Notes: a model not told the origin generated them from the letters alone. Positions 8,551 through 17,784 are shown, numbered from the stretch's first letter. The stretch is 64,000 nt of DNA from Azohydromonas caseinilytica (GCF_012927045.1 NZ_JABBFW010000023.1:20271-84270); one strand, 5' to 3'. Numbers and translations: made by a program.

Positions 8551-10527
8551 ATGCCTCAGCCTCGTCCGCTCTTTGCCCCCAATGCCGGCAAGATCGTCTC
8601 GGCCGCCGATGCCGTCCGTCTCATCCGCTCGGGTGACACGGTGGCCACCTCCGGCTTCGTCGGCATCGGCTTCGCGGAGGAAATCGCTATCGCCCTGGAA
8701 CAGCGCTTCCTGAACGAGGCGCAGCCGCGCGACCTGACGCTGGTTTACGCCGCGGGCCAGGGCGACGGCCGGGACAAGGGCCTCAACCACCTGGCGCACG
8801 AGGGCCTGCTGCGCCGGATCGTGGGCGGGCACTGGGGGCTGGTGCCCAAGCTCGGGGCCCTGGCGATGAGCGACCGCGTCGAGGCCTACAACCTGCCGCA
8901 GGGCGTGATCTCCTGCCTGTTCCGCGACATCGCCGGCGGCCGGCCCGGGCACCTCAGCAAGGTCGGGCTGGGCACCTTCGTCGATCCACGCCTGGGCGGC
9001 GGGCGTATGAACGCGCGCACCACCGAGGAGCTGGTGGAGCTCGCGCACCTGGGCGGCTCGGAAAGCCTGTTCTACAAGGCCTTTCCCATCCACGTGGCCA
9101 TCATCCGCGCCACCACCGCCGACCCGGACGGCAACCTCACCATGGAGCGCGAGGCGCTGACGCTGGAGTCGCTGTCCATCGCCACCGCGGCGCACAACAG
9201 CGGCGGCATCGTCATCGCGCAAGTGGAGCGCGTGACCGAGCGCGGCGCGCTCAACCCGCGCCAGGTCAAGGTGCCCGGCATCCTGGTGGACTGCGTGGTC
9301 GTGGCCGCCCCCGAGAACCACTGGCAGACCTTCCGCACGCCCTACCACCCCGGCTTCAGCGGCGAGCTGCGCGTGCCGGTGCTCGGCCAGGCGGCGCTGC
9401 CGCTGGACGAGCGCAAGGTCATCGCCCGCCGTGCCGCCATGGAGCTGCGCGCCAACAGCGTGGTGAACTTGGGGATAGGCATGCCCGAAGGCATCGCGGC
9501 GGTGGCGGCGGAGGAGCGCATCATCGACCTGCTCACGCTCACGGCCGAACCCGGCGTGATCGGCGGCCAGCCGGCCAGCGGGCTGGACTTCGGCGCCGCG
9601 GTGAACACGCAGGCCGTCATCGACCAGCCCTACCAGTTCGACTTCTACGACGGTGGCGGCCTGGACGTCGCCTTCCTGGGCCTGGCGCAGGCCGATGCGC
9701 AGGGCAACCTCAATGTCAGCAGGTTCGGGCCGCGCCTGGCCGGCGCCGGCGGCTTCATCAACATCAGCCAGAACGCCAAGAAGGTCGTCTTCGTCGGCAC
9801 CTTCAATGCCTGCGGGCTGGACGTGGCGGTGGAAGACGGGCGCCTCGCCATCCGCGGCGAAGGCAGCGTCACCAAGCTCGTGGAGCGCGTCGAGCACGTC
9901 ACCTACAGCGGCACCGTGGCCCTGCAGCGCGGCCAGGAGGTGCTATACATCACCGAGCGCTGCGTGTTCCGGCTCACCGAGCGCGGGCTGGAGCTGACCG
10001 AGATCGCGCCGGGCATCGACCTGGAGCGCGACATCCTTGCGCGCATGGCCTTCAGGCCGGCCATCGCCGAGCCGCTGCGGCAGATGAGCGAGGCCATCTT
10101 CCAGCCGCAGCCCATGGGCCTGCGCGAGGACATGCTGCGCCTGCCGCTGGAACAGCGCTTCGCCTTCGATGCGGCGCAGGGCCTGTTCTTCGCCAACTTC
10201 GAGGGCCTGACGGTGCGCAATGCCCAGGACGTGGAGGCGCTGCGCGCGGCGCTGCTGAAACGCCTGGAAGGACTCGGCCGCAAGGTGCCGGCGCTGGTGG
10301 ACTATGACAACTTCCTGGTGCTGCCCGATGCGCTCGACGCCTACACCGACATGGTGCGCGACGTGGCCTCCCGGCACTACAGCCACGTCACGCGCTACAC
10401 CACCAGCGCCTTCCTGCGCGCCAAGCTGGGCGAGGCGCTGCTGGAGCGCGGCGTGGCGCCGCACATCTTCGAAAGCGCGGCCGAAGCCCAGCGCCAGCTC
10501 CATGCGGGCGTTGGCGCGGGTTCCTGA
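8551..10527 (+). CDS. Acyl-CoA:acetate/3-ketoacid CoA-transferase with C-terminal extension
   Basis: A 658-residue single-chain family I CoA-transferase (YdiF/PCT type). The N-terminal half is the alpha-like domain ([13 protein letters not shown]), the second half the beta-like domain, with catalytic Glu333 in [11 protein letters not shown] and the [13 protein letters not shown] and [17 protein letters not shown] signatures. Typical YdiF proteins are about 530 residues; this one has about 125 extra ([40 protein letters not shown]) resembling a STAS-like module. It exchanges CoA between short acyl groups and acetate or ketoacids. Start ATG 8551 lies just after the SDR remnant. Confidence 0.87.
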   Translation: MPQPRPLFAPNAGKIVSAADAVRLIRSGDTVATSGFVGIGFAEEIAIALEQRFLNEAQPRDLTLVYAAGQGDGRDKGLNHLAHEGLLRRIVGGHWGLVPKLGALAMSDRVEAYNLPQGVISCLFRDIAGGRPGHLSKVGLGTFVDPRLGGGRMNARTTEELVELAHLGGSESLFYKAFPIHVAIIRATTADPDGNLTMEREALTLESLSIATAAHNSGGIVIAQVERVTERGALNPRQVKVPGILVDCVVVAAPENHWQTFRTPYHPGFSGELRVPVLGQAALPLDERKVIARRAAMELRANSVVNLGIGMPEGIAAVAAEERIIDLLTLTAEPGVIGGQPASGLDFGAAVNTQAVIDQPYQFDFYDGGGLDVAFLGLAQADAQGNLNVSRFGPRLAGAGGFINISQNAKKVVFVGTFNACGLDVAVEDGRLAIRGEGSVTKLVERVEHVTYSGTVALQRGQEVLYITERCVFRLTERGLELTEIAPGIDLERDILARMAFRPAIAEPLRQMSEAIFQPQPMGLREDMLRLPLEQRFAFDAAQGLFFANFEGLTVRNAQDVEALRAALLKRLEGLGRKVPALVDYDNFLVLPDALDAYTDMVRDVASRHYSHVTRYTTSAFLRAKLGEALLERGVAPHIFESAAEAQRQLHAGVGAGS

Positions 10528-10566
10528 ACCTCCACACCCGCAAGCGACGGCCGCGAAGCCACGCCG

Positions 10567-11610
10567 TCAGAAGCGGTGGCGCAGGCCCACGGAGAAGCTG
10601 GTGGCCGAGTCCCGCGTGCCCATGAACGACGGCAAGGGATAGGCGCCCGTGAGGCGGTTGTGGTCCACCTCGGCGTACAGGTCGGTGCGCTTGGAGAACA
10701 GGTAGTCCAGCCCGACGTAGCCCATCTTGCGCTTGCCCGCGTTCACGCCGCTCTGGCGGTCCTGCGCGTAGTTCACCGTCAGCACCAGCGGCGCCGTGAT
10801 GTTGTAGTTCGCGCCCACGCTCCACACGTCGTTTTCCTGGGCGCTGGTGCCACGGTCGTTGCGCTTCATGTAGCCCAGGAAGGCCTTGAGCTCCTTGGTG
10901 ACGAGATAGCTGCCGCCCGCGCCCGAGATGCCGCGCGTGGCGGTATTGGCCGCGTTGTTGATTTCCTGGTAGTAGGCCACCAGGTCCAGCGGGCCCTGGG
11001 TGTAGCTGGCACCCACGCCCCGGCCGCGGCCATTGCCTTCATTGAAGGTGTAGCTGGCATACACGCCCACCGGGCCGAGCTGCTTGTAGTAGCGCGCCAT
11101 GTTGTCCTGGCGCGCGACATGGTGAGTACTGAACATGGAGATGGCGTCCAGGTTCGGGTTGGGCTGCGGCTGGAAGCGGCCCGACAGCGGATGCGCCAGC
11201 GTGTACTGGCGACCCAGCGTCACCGTTCCCAGCGCTTCGGAGGCCAGGCCCACCGAGGCCTCGCGCCCGAACAGGCGCCCGCCAGCAGCGGCGCCCGAGC
11301 CGTTGCTGGCGCTGGCGTTGGCCTGCTGCAGCGTGCCCGTGGAGGGATCGAAGCCGTTTTCCAGCGTGAAGATGGCCTTGAGCCCGTCGCCCAGGTCCTC
11401 GCTGCCGCGCAAGCCGAAGCGGCTGCCGACATAGACGCCATCATTGAGTGAAGTCCGTGAGCCGCCCGCCGCATCGGCGTTGTCGGCGCGCCGGACGCTG
11501 GCATCGACGATGCCGTACACCGTGACGTTGGACTGCGCGCTCGCGAGCATGGGCAGCGCCAGCACGGCGGCCAGGGCCGGCGCGCCGACGGCGTGGTTTC
11601 GAATGGACAT
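10567..11610 (-). CDS. Gram-negative porin
   Basis: A 347-residue outer-membrane porin of the betaproteobacterial trimeric type. A Sec signal peptide ends near ASA-QSNVTVYGIVD, followed by the hallmark first strand and SRFGLRGSEDLGDGLKAIFTLE. The C-terminus is FSVGLRHRF, ending in the Phe required for BAM insertion. GAGGAG precedes the ATG by four bases. It is divergent from a LysR gene at 11722. Such porins pass small anionic nutrients; specificity is not readable. Confidence 0.92.
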   Translation of the reverse strand: MSIRNHAVGAPALAAVLALPMLASAQSNVTVYGIVDASVRRADNADAAGGSRTSLNDGVYVGSRFGLRGSEDLGDGLKAIFTLENGFDPSTGTLQQANASASNGSGAAAGGRLFGREASVGLASEALGTVTLGRQYTLAHPLSGRFQPQPNPNLDAISMFSTHHVARQDNMARYYKQLGPVGVYASYTFNEGNGRGRGVGASYTQGPLDLVAYYQEINNAANTATRGISGAGGSYLVTKELKAFLGYMKRNDRGTSAQENDVWSVGANYNITAPLVLTVNYAQDRQSGVNAGKRKMGYVGLDYLFSKRTDLYAEVDHNRLTGAYPLPSFMGTRDSATSFSVGLRHRF

Positions 11611-11680
11611 GTGTCTCCTCTTCGTTGGGGATGAATGACCCGTTGGGCGCGCAAGTATTCCGACCGGGCCTTCAAGCGTC

Positions 11681-11720
11681 CATTTCATAATTTCTGCAGA
11701 TTCATTCACGGAGCTTTTGC
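11681..11720 (+). repeat. 40-bp element, copy A (upstream of LysR gene)
   Basis: This stretch, CATTTCATAATTTCTGCAGA followed by a segment ending GAGCTTTTGC, abuts the LysR start codon. It matches 17615-17654 at about 30 of 40 positions, including ATAATTTCTGC and GCTTTTGC. It probably contains the divergent porin/LysR promoter or LysR binding site. The relation between the copies is seen directly; function is inferred. Confidence 0.6.
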
Positions 11721-11721
11721 A

Positions 11722-12675
11722 ATGGACCTGCGCGACCTGCGCTACTTCGAGACGATTGCCGAGCTGCAGCACATCGGCCGCGCGGCGCAGCGGCTGCACC
11801 GCACGCAGCCGGCCCTCACGAGCTGCGTGCGCCGGCTGGAGGATGCCTGCGGCGCGCCGCTGTTCGAGAAGTCGGGACGGGGCATCCGGCTCACGCCCGC
11901 CGGGCAGGTCCTGCAGAAGTGGGCGCAGCGCATGCGCTTCGACGTCGAGGACGCCAAGCGCGAGATCGGCGACATCGGCCGCGGGCTCTCGGGCCATGTG
12001 CGCATCGGCGTAGTGCCTACCGCGGCGCAGTTCCTGCTGCCCACGGTGAGCCGGCAGCTGTTGTCCGAAGCGCCGGCCGTGACCATGAAGACGGTCGTCG
12101 GGCTGGTGGACGCGCTCAAGCCGCAGCTCAAGGCCGGCGAGCTCGACCTGATGGTGGCGACCGAGACGCCGGCGGAGCCCGGCTTCGTGTCCAGGCCGCT
12201 GGCCGAGGACAGCATCGTGGTGGCCGCGAGTGCGAGCCACCCGGTCTTCGAAAAGGCCGTGGCGATGGGCGATCTCACAGCCCACCAGTGGGTGCTGCAG
12301 CCGCCGGGCGCACCGACCCGCGACTGGCTGGATCGTGCCTTCGACCGCGCGCGGCTGCCGCGCCCGGTGGTGCAGATCGAGAGCACCATGCTCATCATGC
12401 TGCCGCCGCTGATCGCCGAGACGGGGCTGCTGAGCTTCGTGTCCCGCTACCACGTGGGCGAAGGAACGCCGCTGCGGGAAGTCGTCCTCAAGGAAACGAC
12501 CATGCGCAGGCGGCTGACGGTCTCGTACCGCGCCGACAGCTACCTGCTGCCGGCGGCCCAGCGCCTGATCGAACTGTTCGCGTCGTTCAAGGATGGCGTG
12601 CTCAGTCCCAAGGCCGGCTCACGCCGGACGGTCGATCGGCCCAAGCGCAGCGCGGGCAAGGAGCCTTCGGCGTGA
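11722..12675 (+). CDS. LysR-family regulator
   Basis: A 317-residue LysR-type regulator. The N-terminal winged helix (residues 1-60) reads LRDLRYFETIAELQHIGRAA, TQPALTSCVRRLED and LFEKSGRGIRLTPAG; a periplasmic-binding-protein-like effector domain follows (VRIGVVPTAAQFLLP, LDLMVATE). GGAG lies ten bases before the ATG. The C-terminal 25 residues are basic and low-complexity. It is divergent from the porin gene and probably controls it. The nearby Bug-receptor operon on the opposite strand is another possible target. Confidence 0.88.
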   Translation: MDLRDLRYFETIAELQHIGRAAQRLHRTQPALTSCVRRLEDACGAPLFEKSGRGIRLTPAGQVLQKWAQRMRFDVEDAKREIGDIGRGLSGHVRIGVVPTAAQFLLPTVSRQLLSEAPAVTMKTVVGLVDALKPQLKAGELDLMVATETPAEPGFVSRPLAEDSIVVAASASHPVFEKAVAMGDLTAHQWVLQPPGAPTRDWLDRAFDRARLPRPVVQIESTMLIMLPPLIAETGLLSFVSRYHVGEGTPLREVVLKETTMRRRLTVSYRADSYLLPAAQRLIELFASFKDGVLSPKAGSRRTVDRPKRSAGKEPSA

Positions 12676-12744
12676 CTGGCTCAACAGGGGCCGCGCTTTC
12701 CGTTGCCTGGTCATCAACCCGGTCCGATGCCGGCTGAAATAACT

Positions 12745-12828
12745 TCGTCACACCCGCGAAGGCGGGTGTCCACGAGCTCCGGGCTGCGTCCTGGCTGGCG
12801 TGGATGCCCGCCTGTGCGGGCATGACGA
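12745..12828. repeat. Inverted pair of REP-like palindromes
   Basis: Two 30-bp copies of one palindromic unit face each other. The first forms the hairpin 12750-12769 (ACACCCGC / GCGGGTGT); the second forms 12804-12823 (ATGCCCGC / GCGGGCAT). The outer ends TCGTCA and TGACGA also pair, as do TCCACG and CGTGGA, so the whole element can fold as a cruciform. This is the architecture of bacterial interspersed mosaic (REP) elements. It lies between the convergent LysR and SMP-30 genes, where it could act as a bidirectional terminator. Confidence 0.75.
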
Positions 12829-12860
12829 GGGAATATTTCAGCGTTGATCAAGGAGCCGTA

Positions 12861-13808
12861 TCAGAGGGCGGGCGTGGCGTGCGGCGGCTGCGCGGGACGC
12901 GCGCAAGACAGGCCTGCCACGTCCATGCGCGCCATGAGGATCGAGCCCGAGACCGACTCGGTGCAGTACAGCGTGCGCCGGTCCGCGCCACCGAAGGCCA
13001 GGTTCGTGAGCGAGGCTCCCTCGGGACTCCTGATCACCTGCACCGGCTCGGCACGGTGGTTCAGCACCCAGCAATAGCCCAGGCCGGGATTGGCGACGAG
13101 AAGGTGTCCCGCCTCGTCCATGGCCAGGCCGTCCGGGCCGCTGGGGCCGTAGGAGGTGAAGAACTGGCTGGCCTTGGAGACGCTGCCGTCGGCCATCAGC
13201 GGTGCGCGCCAGACACAGTTGCCGCGCGTCACGGCCACGAACAGCACCTTCTCGTCCTTCGACAGCACGACGCCGTTGGGGCTGGGCACGTTGGACAGCA
13301 GCAGGTCCAACTGCCCCGAGGGGCGCAGCCGGTACACGCGGCCCGTGGGATCGTGCAGGCCGCTCTGTCCCTGGTCCGTAAAGTAGAGGTTGCCCTGCGA
13401 GTCGAAGGTGAGGTCGTTCACGCCGCGGAAGCGTTCGCTGTTGCGCCGCTCCAGGAAGGGCCGCACCGTGCCGGTGGCCACGTCGCAGACCACCAGGCCG
13501 TTCTTGTAGTCGGTGATCAACAGTTCCTGTCCGTTCAGGAACTTCATGCCGTTGGGCTCGCCGTCGTACTCGGCAACCTGGGTCCAGCGGCCCTGCGCGT
13601 CGATGCGAAAGATTCGCCCGAAGGGGATGTCCGAGACGTAGAGGTTGCCCGCCTCGTCGAAGACGGGCCCTTCGAGGAAGGAATCGCAAGGCACGCCGCC
13701 GCGGTTGGCATCGGCCCAGGCCGAGCGCACGCCGCCGCGCCGGAACTCGGCCGGCATGCGCGTGAACACCTCGGCATCGCGGACGTGGGGGGCTTGCAGC
13801 AGGAACAT
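12861..13808 (-). CDS. SMP-30/gluconolactonase-family lactonase
   Basis: A 315-residue six-bladed beta-propeller of the SMP-30/gluconolaconase/LRE family. Metal ligands expected for the family are visible: Glu in DSFLEGPVFDEAGNLYVSD, Asn in VPSPNGVVLSKDE, and Asp in GPSGPDGLAMDEAG. These enzymes open sugar-acid or other lactones. It is the last gene of a leftward operon, starting two bases after the stop of the Bug receptor gene. The linked 2-hydroxyacid dehydrogenase and RraA-like aldolase suggest catabolism of a hydroxylated acid through a lactone intermediate (inference). Confidence 0.85.
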   Translation of the reverse strand: MFLLQAPHVRDAEVFTRMPAEFRRGGVRSAWADANRGGVPCDSFLEGPVFDEAGNLYVSDIPFGRIFRIDAQGRWTQVAEYDGEPNGMKFLNGQELLITDYKNGLVVCDVATGTVRPFLERRNSERFRGVNDLTFDSQGNLYFTDQGQSGLHDPTGRVYRLRPSGQLDLLLSNVPSPNGVVLSKDEKVLFVAVTRGNCVWRAPLMADGSVSKASQFFTSYGPSGPDGLAMDEAGHLLVANPGLGYCWVLNHRAEPVQVIRSPEGASLTNLAFGGADRRTLYCTESVSGSILMARMDVAGLSCARPAQPPHATPAL

Positions 13809-13810
13809 GG

Positions 13811-14773
13811 TCACTGGCGCTCGAAAGCGGTGTTGGCGGCGATCTTGCCCCAGTAGGCGGTACGCGCAGTCAACTCCTTGCCGAAGGCGGCGGCATCCCA
13901 ATAGCCCGGCAGCGCGGCGATGCCTTCGGCATAGGACTTCATCTCGGGTGTGGCCATGGCGGTGGCGATCTCCTTCTGCAGCCGTGCCACCACGTCGGCC
14001 GGCGTGCCCTTGGGCGCCCACAGGCCCGTGAAGTTGACGACGTTGAAGTCCTTGACGCCCGCCTGGGCGAAGGTCGGCACGTCGGGCAGCGCTGGCAGGC
14101 GCTGATCGCCGCTGACCGCCAGCAGCCGGGCCTTGCCGCCCTTGACCTGACCGATGATGCCGGGCGTGGAAGCGATCTGGAAATCAATGGTGCCCGACAG
14201 CAGCGCCAGCGTCGCCTCGCCCGCACCCTTGAAGGGCACGTGCATGAACTTCGCCCCCGTGGCTATGCCCAGCGCCTCGCTGGCGAAGTGCGGCGTGGTG
14301 CCGGCACCGCCGGTGCCGTAGGTGACGGACTCCGGCTTGGCCTTGGCCGCGGCGACCAGGTCACCCAACGTCTTCTTGTCGCTGTCGGCCTTGACCACCA
14401 ACGCCATCGGCGCGAACACGAAGGCTGACACCGGTAGCAGGTCCTTCTGGTGGTCGAAGGGCAGCTTCTTGAAGATGTGCGGCAGCAGCGCGTAGGTGGT
14501 GTCGTTGGCCACCAGCGTGTAGCCGTCGGCCGGCGCGTGCACCACCGACATGATGCCGATGGTGCCGGTGGCGCCGGCCTTGTTCTCGACGAAAAAGGTC
14601 TGGCCGGTCTGCGCCTGCAGCTGCGCGGCCATCTTGCGCGTGACCACGTCCACCGCCCCGCCGGGCGGGTACGGCACGATGATCTTGACCGGCTTGCTGG
14701 GATAGGTCTGTGCATGGGCCAGCGTGGCGGCAACCAGCAGCCCGGCACCGGCCAGGGCAGCGAGGAATTTCAT
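13811..14773 (-). CDS. Bug/TctC-family periplasmic receptor
   Basis: A 320-residue tripartite tricarboxylate transporter receptor. The signal peptide is MKFLAALAGAGLLVAATLAHA, followed by the family opening YPSKPVKIIVPYPPGGAVDVV and the GATGTIG and ADGYTLVANDTTYALLP signatures. The protein binds a carboxylate in the periplasm. GGAGA precedes the ATG. No tctA/tctB membrane genes are present here, as is common for the many orphan Bug proteins of Burkholderiales, which either share a remote transporter or act as sensors. Confidence 0.9.
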   Translation of the reverse strand: MKFLAALAGAGLLVAATLAHAQTYPSKPVKIIVPYPPGGAVDVVTRKMAAQLQAQTGQTFFVENKAGATGTIGIMSVVHAPADGYTLVANDTTYALLPHIFKKLPFDHQKDLLPVSAFVFAPMALVVKADSDKKTLGDLVAAAKAKPESVTYGTGGAGTTPHFASEALGIATGAKFMHVPFKGAGEATLALLSGTIDFQIASTPGIIGQVKGGKARLLAVSGDQRLPALPDVPTFAQAGVKDFNVVNFTGLWAPKGTPADVVARLQKEIATAMATPEMKSYAEGIAALPGYWDAAAFGKELTARTAYWGKIAANTAFERQ

Positions 14774-14836
14774 GGGGATGTCTCCTTCGTTATGGGCCAG
14801 GGCTGGTGAGCCGCGAGCCGGCCCCACTCACCTGGA

Positions 14837-15757
14837 TCAGGCTCCGAGCACGGCCAGGGCGTTCTTCGCCGCCGCGACACCCATGTTCACGTAGGCGTCG
14901 CTGGTCACGCCGCCGATGTGCGGGCTCAGCGTGATGCGCGGCTCGCCATGGAACGGGTGCGGCGCCGTCATGGGTTCAACCGCGAAGCTGTCCAGGCCCG
15001 CGCCGCGGACCTGGCCGCTGCGGATGGCCTCCAGCAGCGCTGCCTCGTCGATGAGGCCGCCGCGCGCGGTGTTGACCACGATCACGCCTTGCTTGCACCG
15101 GGCCAGCGTCTGCGCGTTGAGCAGCCGGGCGTTGTCGGCGGTAAGCGGGCAGTGCAGCGAGATCGCGTCCGACTCGCGCCAGAGCGTTTCCAGATCGACC
15201 GACTGCACATGGGCCGGCAGCTCCTTGGCATAGGGGTCGAAGCCGATGACGCGCATGCCCATGGCGTCGGCCATGCGCGCGAAGCGCAGCCCGATGGCGC
15301 CCAGGCCGACGAGGCCGATGGTGCGGCCCGCGAGCTCCAGGCTCTTGTGCGTGGCCTTGTCCCAATGGCCCGCGTGCATGCGCTCGTTGAGCTGCACCAC
15401 GGACTTGGCGCAGGCCAGCAACAGCGCCAGCGCCTGCTCGGCCACCGCCGCGGCGTTGGCGCCCACGGCGGCCTTGACCTGGATGCCGCGCTGCGCGGCA
15501 GCCGCCTTGTCGATGGTGTCGGTGCCGCTGCCGTGCTTGGAGATGACCTTGAGCGACGGCGCCGCGTCCATCGCGGCGGCGCCCACCTTGCTGTAGCGCA
15601 CGATGATCGCCACCGGGTCGTGCTGCCGGCACAGGGTGACGATGTCGTCCTCGGTGGGCGTCTTGCCGGCGAACACGACCTCGTAGTCGGTCAGCAGCGC
15701 CAGCGCCTGCGGTGCCAGGTCCGCCCCGGTGACCAGGAACACGGGTTTCCGGCTCAT
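14837..15757 (-). CDS. D-isomer-specific 2-hydroxyacid dehydrogenase
   Basis: A 306-residue NAD(P)-dependent D-2-hydroxyacid dehydrogenase. The nucleotide-binding GLVGLGAIGLRFA lies near residue 145, the catalytic Arg in VVNTARGGLIDE, the Glu in the FAVEP segment, and the catalytic His in LSPHIGGVTSDA. It interconverts a 2-oxoacid and a D-2-hydroxyacid. The start codon overlaps the upstream RraA-like stop by one base (TGATG), indicating translational coupling. Coupling to an aldolase that yields pyruvate or another oxoacid is consistent with its place in the operon. Confidence 0.9.
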   Translation of the reverse strand: MSRKPVFLVTGADLAPQALALLTDYEVVFAGKTPTEDDIVTLCRQHDPVAIIVRYSKVGAAAMDAAPSLKVISKHGSGTDTIDKAAAAQRGIQVKAAVGANAAAVAEQALALLLACAKSVVQLNERMHAGHWDKATHKSLELAGRTIGLVGLGAIGLRFARMADAMGMRVIGFDPYAKELPAHVQSVDLETLWRESDAISLHCPLTADNARLLNAQTLARCKQGVIVVNTARGGLIDEAALLEAIRSGQVRGAGLDSFAVEPMTAPHPFHGEPRITLSPHIGGVTSDAYVNMGVAAAKNALAVLGA

Positions 15758-16455
15758 CACAGCGTCTCCCCGTCCTTGAGCACACCGGCGGCGCGCAGCG
15801 CGCCGTCGAGCCAGCCCGGGCGCAGGGCCTGGCGGCTCTTGATGCCCTCGATGCGCTGGGTCTCGGCGGCCACCTTCTCGGCGGCCAACGGCAGCAGGGA
15901 GGCGGCCTTGGCACGCTCGACCACCACCACGCCGTCGGCGTCGCCCACCACGAGGTCGCCCGGATGCACCGTGACGCCACCGATGGAGATGGGGTGGTTC
16001 AGGCGCCCGGCGATGTTCTTGGTCGGGCCGTTGGGGTTGAGGCCCGCGGCGAACATCGGAAAGCCCAGCTCGCGGATGGCCTCGCTGTCGCGCACGGCGC
16101 CGTCGATGACGACGGCGGCCAGCCCCAACGCCACGCACTGCTGGGACATGATCTCGCCCATCAGCGCGCTGGAGAGGTCGCCCTTGCCGTCGACGATGAT
16201 CACGTCGCCCGGCTTCGCCACGGCCATCGCGGCGTGGATCATCAGGTTGTCGCCCGGGCGCACCTCCACGGTGATGGCCGTGCCCGCAAAGCGCATCGAG
16301 GGGCTCAGCGGCTGGATGCGGCCGTGCAGCGCGCCGCGGCGGCCGGCCACGTCGGCCAGGATGGAGGAAGCGAATTCGGAGGCCTGCTTGACGATGTCGG
16401 CGGACAGGCGCTCGACGTCGCGGATCACGTCGGGCAATGCGGCAGCTTGACTCAT
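15757..16455 (-). CDS. RraA-family protein, candidate HMG-type aldolase
   Basis: A 232-residue member of the RraA/class II HMG-aldolase superfamily. The core shows MRFAGTAITVEVRPGDNLMI, DVIIVDGKGD and the G-x-x-x-R-D element (DGAVRDSEAI), where Arg and the following Asp bind pyruvate and the metal in 4-hydroxy-4-methyl-2-oxoglutarate aldolases. True RNase-E inhibitors are about 160 residues; the longer length and catabolic context favour an aldolase or oxaloacetate-decarboxylase role. It is the second gene of the leftward operon. Confidence 0.82.
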   Translation of the reverse strand: MSQAAALPDVIRDVERLSADIVKQASEFASSILADVAGRRGALHGRIQPLSPSMRFAGTAITVEVRPGDNLMIHAAMAVAKPGDVIIVDGKGDLSSALMGEIMSQQCVALGLAAVVIDGAVRDSEAIRELGFPMFAAGLNPNGPTKNIAGRLNHPISIGGVTVHPGDLVVGDADGVVVVERAKAASLLPLAAEKVAAETQRIEGIKSRQALRPGWLDGALRAAGVLKDGETL

Positions 16456-16537
16456 GAGAATCTCCGTTGGAAATCAAAGGGCCGCGCCGGCGAGGGACGC
16501 GCGCGGCAGAAGAGGGGGCGGCGTGAGGCCGCCGTGG

Positions 16538-17509
16538 TCAGTCGAGCTTGGCGCCCGACTCCTTGACGACCTTGCCCCAGCGCTGCATGTCCTCGCGCAT
16601 CAGGGCCGCGAACTGCTCGGGGGTGCCGCCGGCGGGATCGGCACCCTCTTCGCCCAGGCGCTTGCGCAGGTCGGGCTGCTGCAGTGCCTTGTTGAGCTCG
16701 GTATTGAGCCGCGCCACGACGTCCTTGGGCGTGGCGACCGGCGCCAGGAAGCCGAACCAGGTGGCCGCATCGAAGCCCTTGTAGCCGGCCTCCGCGACGG
16801 TGGGCGTCTGCGGCAGGTCGTCCACGCGCTTGGACGACGACACCGCCAGCGGGCGCAGCTTGCCGTTGCGGATCTGCTGCAGCACCGAGGGCACCGAGGC
16901 CATGTACATGTCCACCTGGCCGCCGATCACGTCATTGAGCGCCTGGTTCGCGCCCTTGTACGGGATGTGCTGGAAGCGCACCGCGGCGGCCTTCTGGAAC
17001 AGCTCGCCCGTGAGGTGCGCCACGGTGCCGTTGCCCGGCGACGCGAAGTTCACGGCGCCCGGCTTGGCCTTGGCGGCGCTCACCAGATCGGCCAGCGTCT
17101 TGTAGGGCGAGGTGCTGGACACCACGATGGCCAGCGGCGCCGTGGCCACCATCGCGATGGGGGCCAGGTCCTTCAGCGGGTTGTAGGGCAGCTTGGCGTA
17201 GAGCGTCGGGTTGATGGCCAGGTTGCTGGTCTGGCCCAGCACCAGCGTGTAGCCGTCGGCCGGCGACTTGGCCACGGCGTCCACGCCCAGGTTGCCGCCA
17301 GCGCCGGGGCGGTTGTCGATGACGAAGGTCCAGCCGGTGGCCGTGGAAACCTTCTGCGTCACCTCGCGGGCGATGATGTCGGTGCCGCCGCCCGGCGGGA
17401 ATGGCACGATGACCTTGATGGCCTTGGCGGGATAGGACTGGGCCAGCGCGGCGGGCACGCAGGCGGCGGCCAGCGCGGCAGCCAGAAGTTGGCGGCGGTC
17501 GAGCAGCAT
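16538..17509 (-). CDS. Bug/TctC-family periplasmic receptor
   Basis: A 323-residue receptor, paralogous to the one at 13811-14773. An Arg-containing signal peptide (MLLDRRQLLAAALAAACVPA) is followed by YPAKAIKVIVPFPPGGGTD, the GAGGNLG loop and SPADGYTLVLGQTSNLAINP. GGAG precedes the ATG by six bases. It is the first gene of the leftward operon, so two distinct Bug receptors bracket the aldolase and dehydrogenase genes, perhaps for two related acids. No permease genes are adjacent. Confidence 0.9.
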   Translation of the reverse strand: MLLDRRQLLAAALAAACVPAALAQSYPAKAIKVIVPFPPGGGTDIIAREVTQKVSTATGWTFVIDNRPGAGGNLGVDAVAKSPADGYTLVLGQTSNLAINPTLYAKLPYNPLKDLAPIAMVATAPLAIVVSSTSPYKTLADLVSAAKAKPGAVNFASPGNGTVAHLTGELFQKAAAVRFQHIPYKGANQALNDVIGGQVDMYMASVPSVLQQIRNGKLRPLAVSSSKRVDDLPQTPTVAEAGYKGFDAATWFGFLAPVATPKDVVARLNTELNKALQQPDLRKRLGEEGADPAGGTPEQFAALMREDMQRWGKVVKESGAKLD

Positions 17510-17614
17510 GTTGTCTCCTGGGGCGGTCACGTCGTACGCCGCAGTCCTCGGGATGAGAAAGCAGCCTCGTGCCGTCGTGTTGGAGCCAGTATTGGCGCCG
17601 CACGCCGCTGGGTC

Positions 17615-17654
17615 TATTTGATAATTTCTGCGAATCGATAAACCGCGCTTTTGC
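17615..17654 (+). repeat. 40-bp element, copy B (no LysR gene behind it)
   Basis: This is the partner of 11681-11720, sharing ATAATTTCTGC and GCTTTTGC at the same spacing. Copy A is followed at once by a LysR start; copy B is not, and runs into unrelated sequence before the substrate-binding-protein gene at 17785. In frame, both copies would read F-x-N-F-C-x-x-I-x-x-A-F-A. The simplest reading is a divergent Bug/LysR control region whose LysR gene has been lost. Confidence 0.55.
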
Positions 17655-17784
17655 GCTCCGGCATGAGCGCGGCCGCTTTGCCTGCTGGCCAGGCAGCGGG
17701 AAGCCGACTCCCCGCCGTGGACCGCTCCCGCGCTGCTACGCTCCACGGCAGGCCCGCAAAGCCCCTCACCAGAAGGTGTTTCGC

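Noticed and set aside
15757..16455. Annotation as RNase E inhibitor RraA
   Set aside because: The protein is about 70 residues longer than RraA, keeps the aldolase R-D pair and sits in a catabolic operon.
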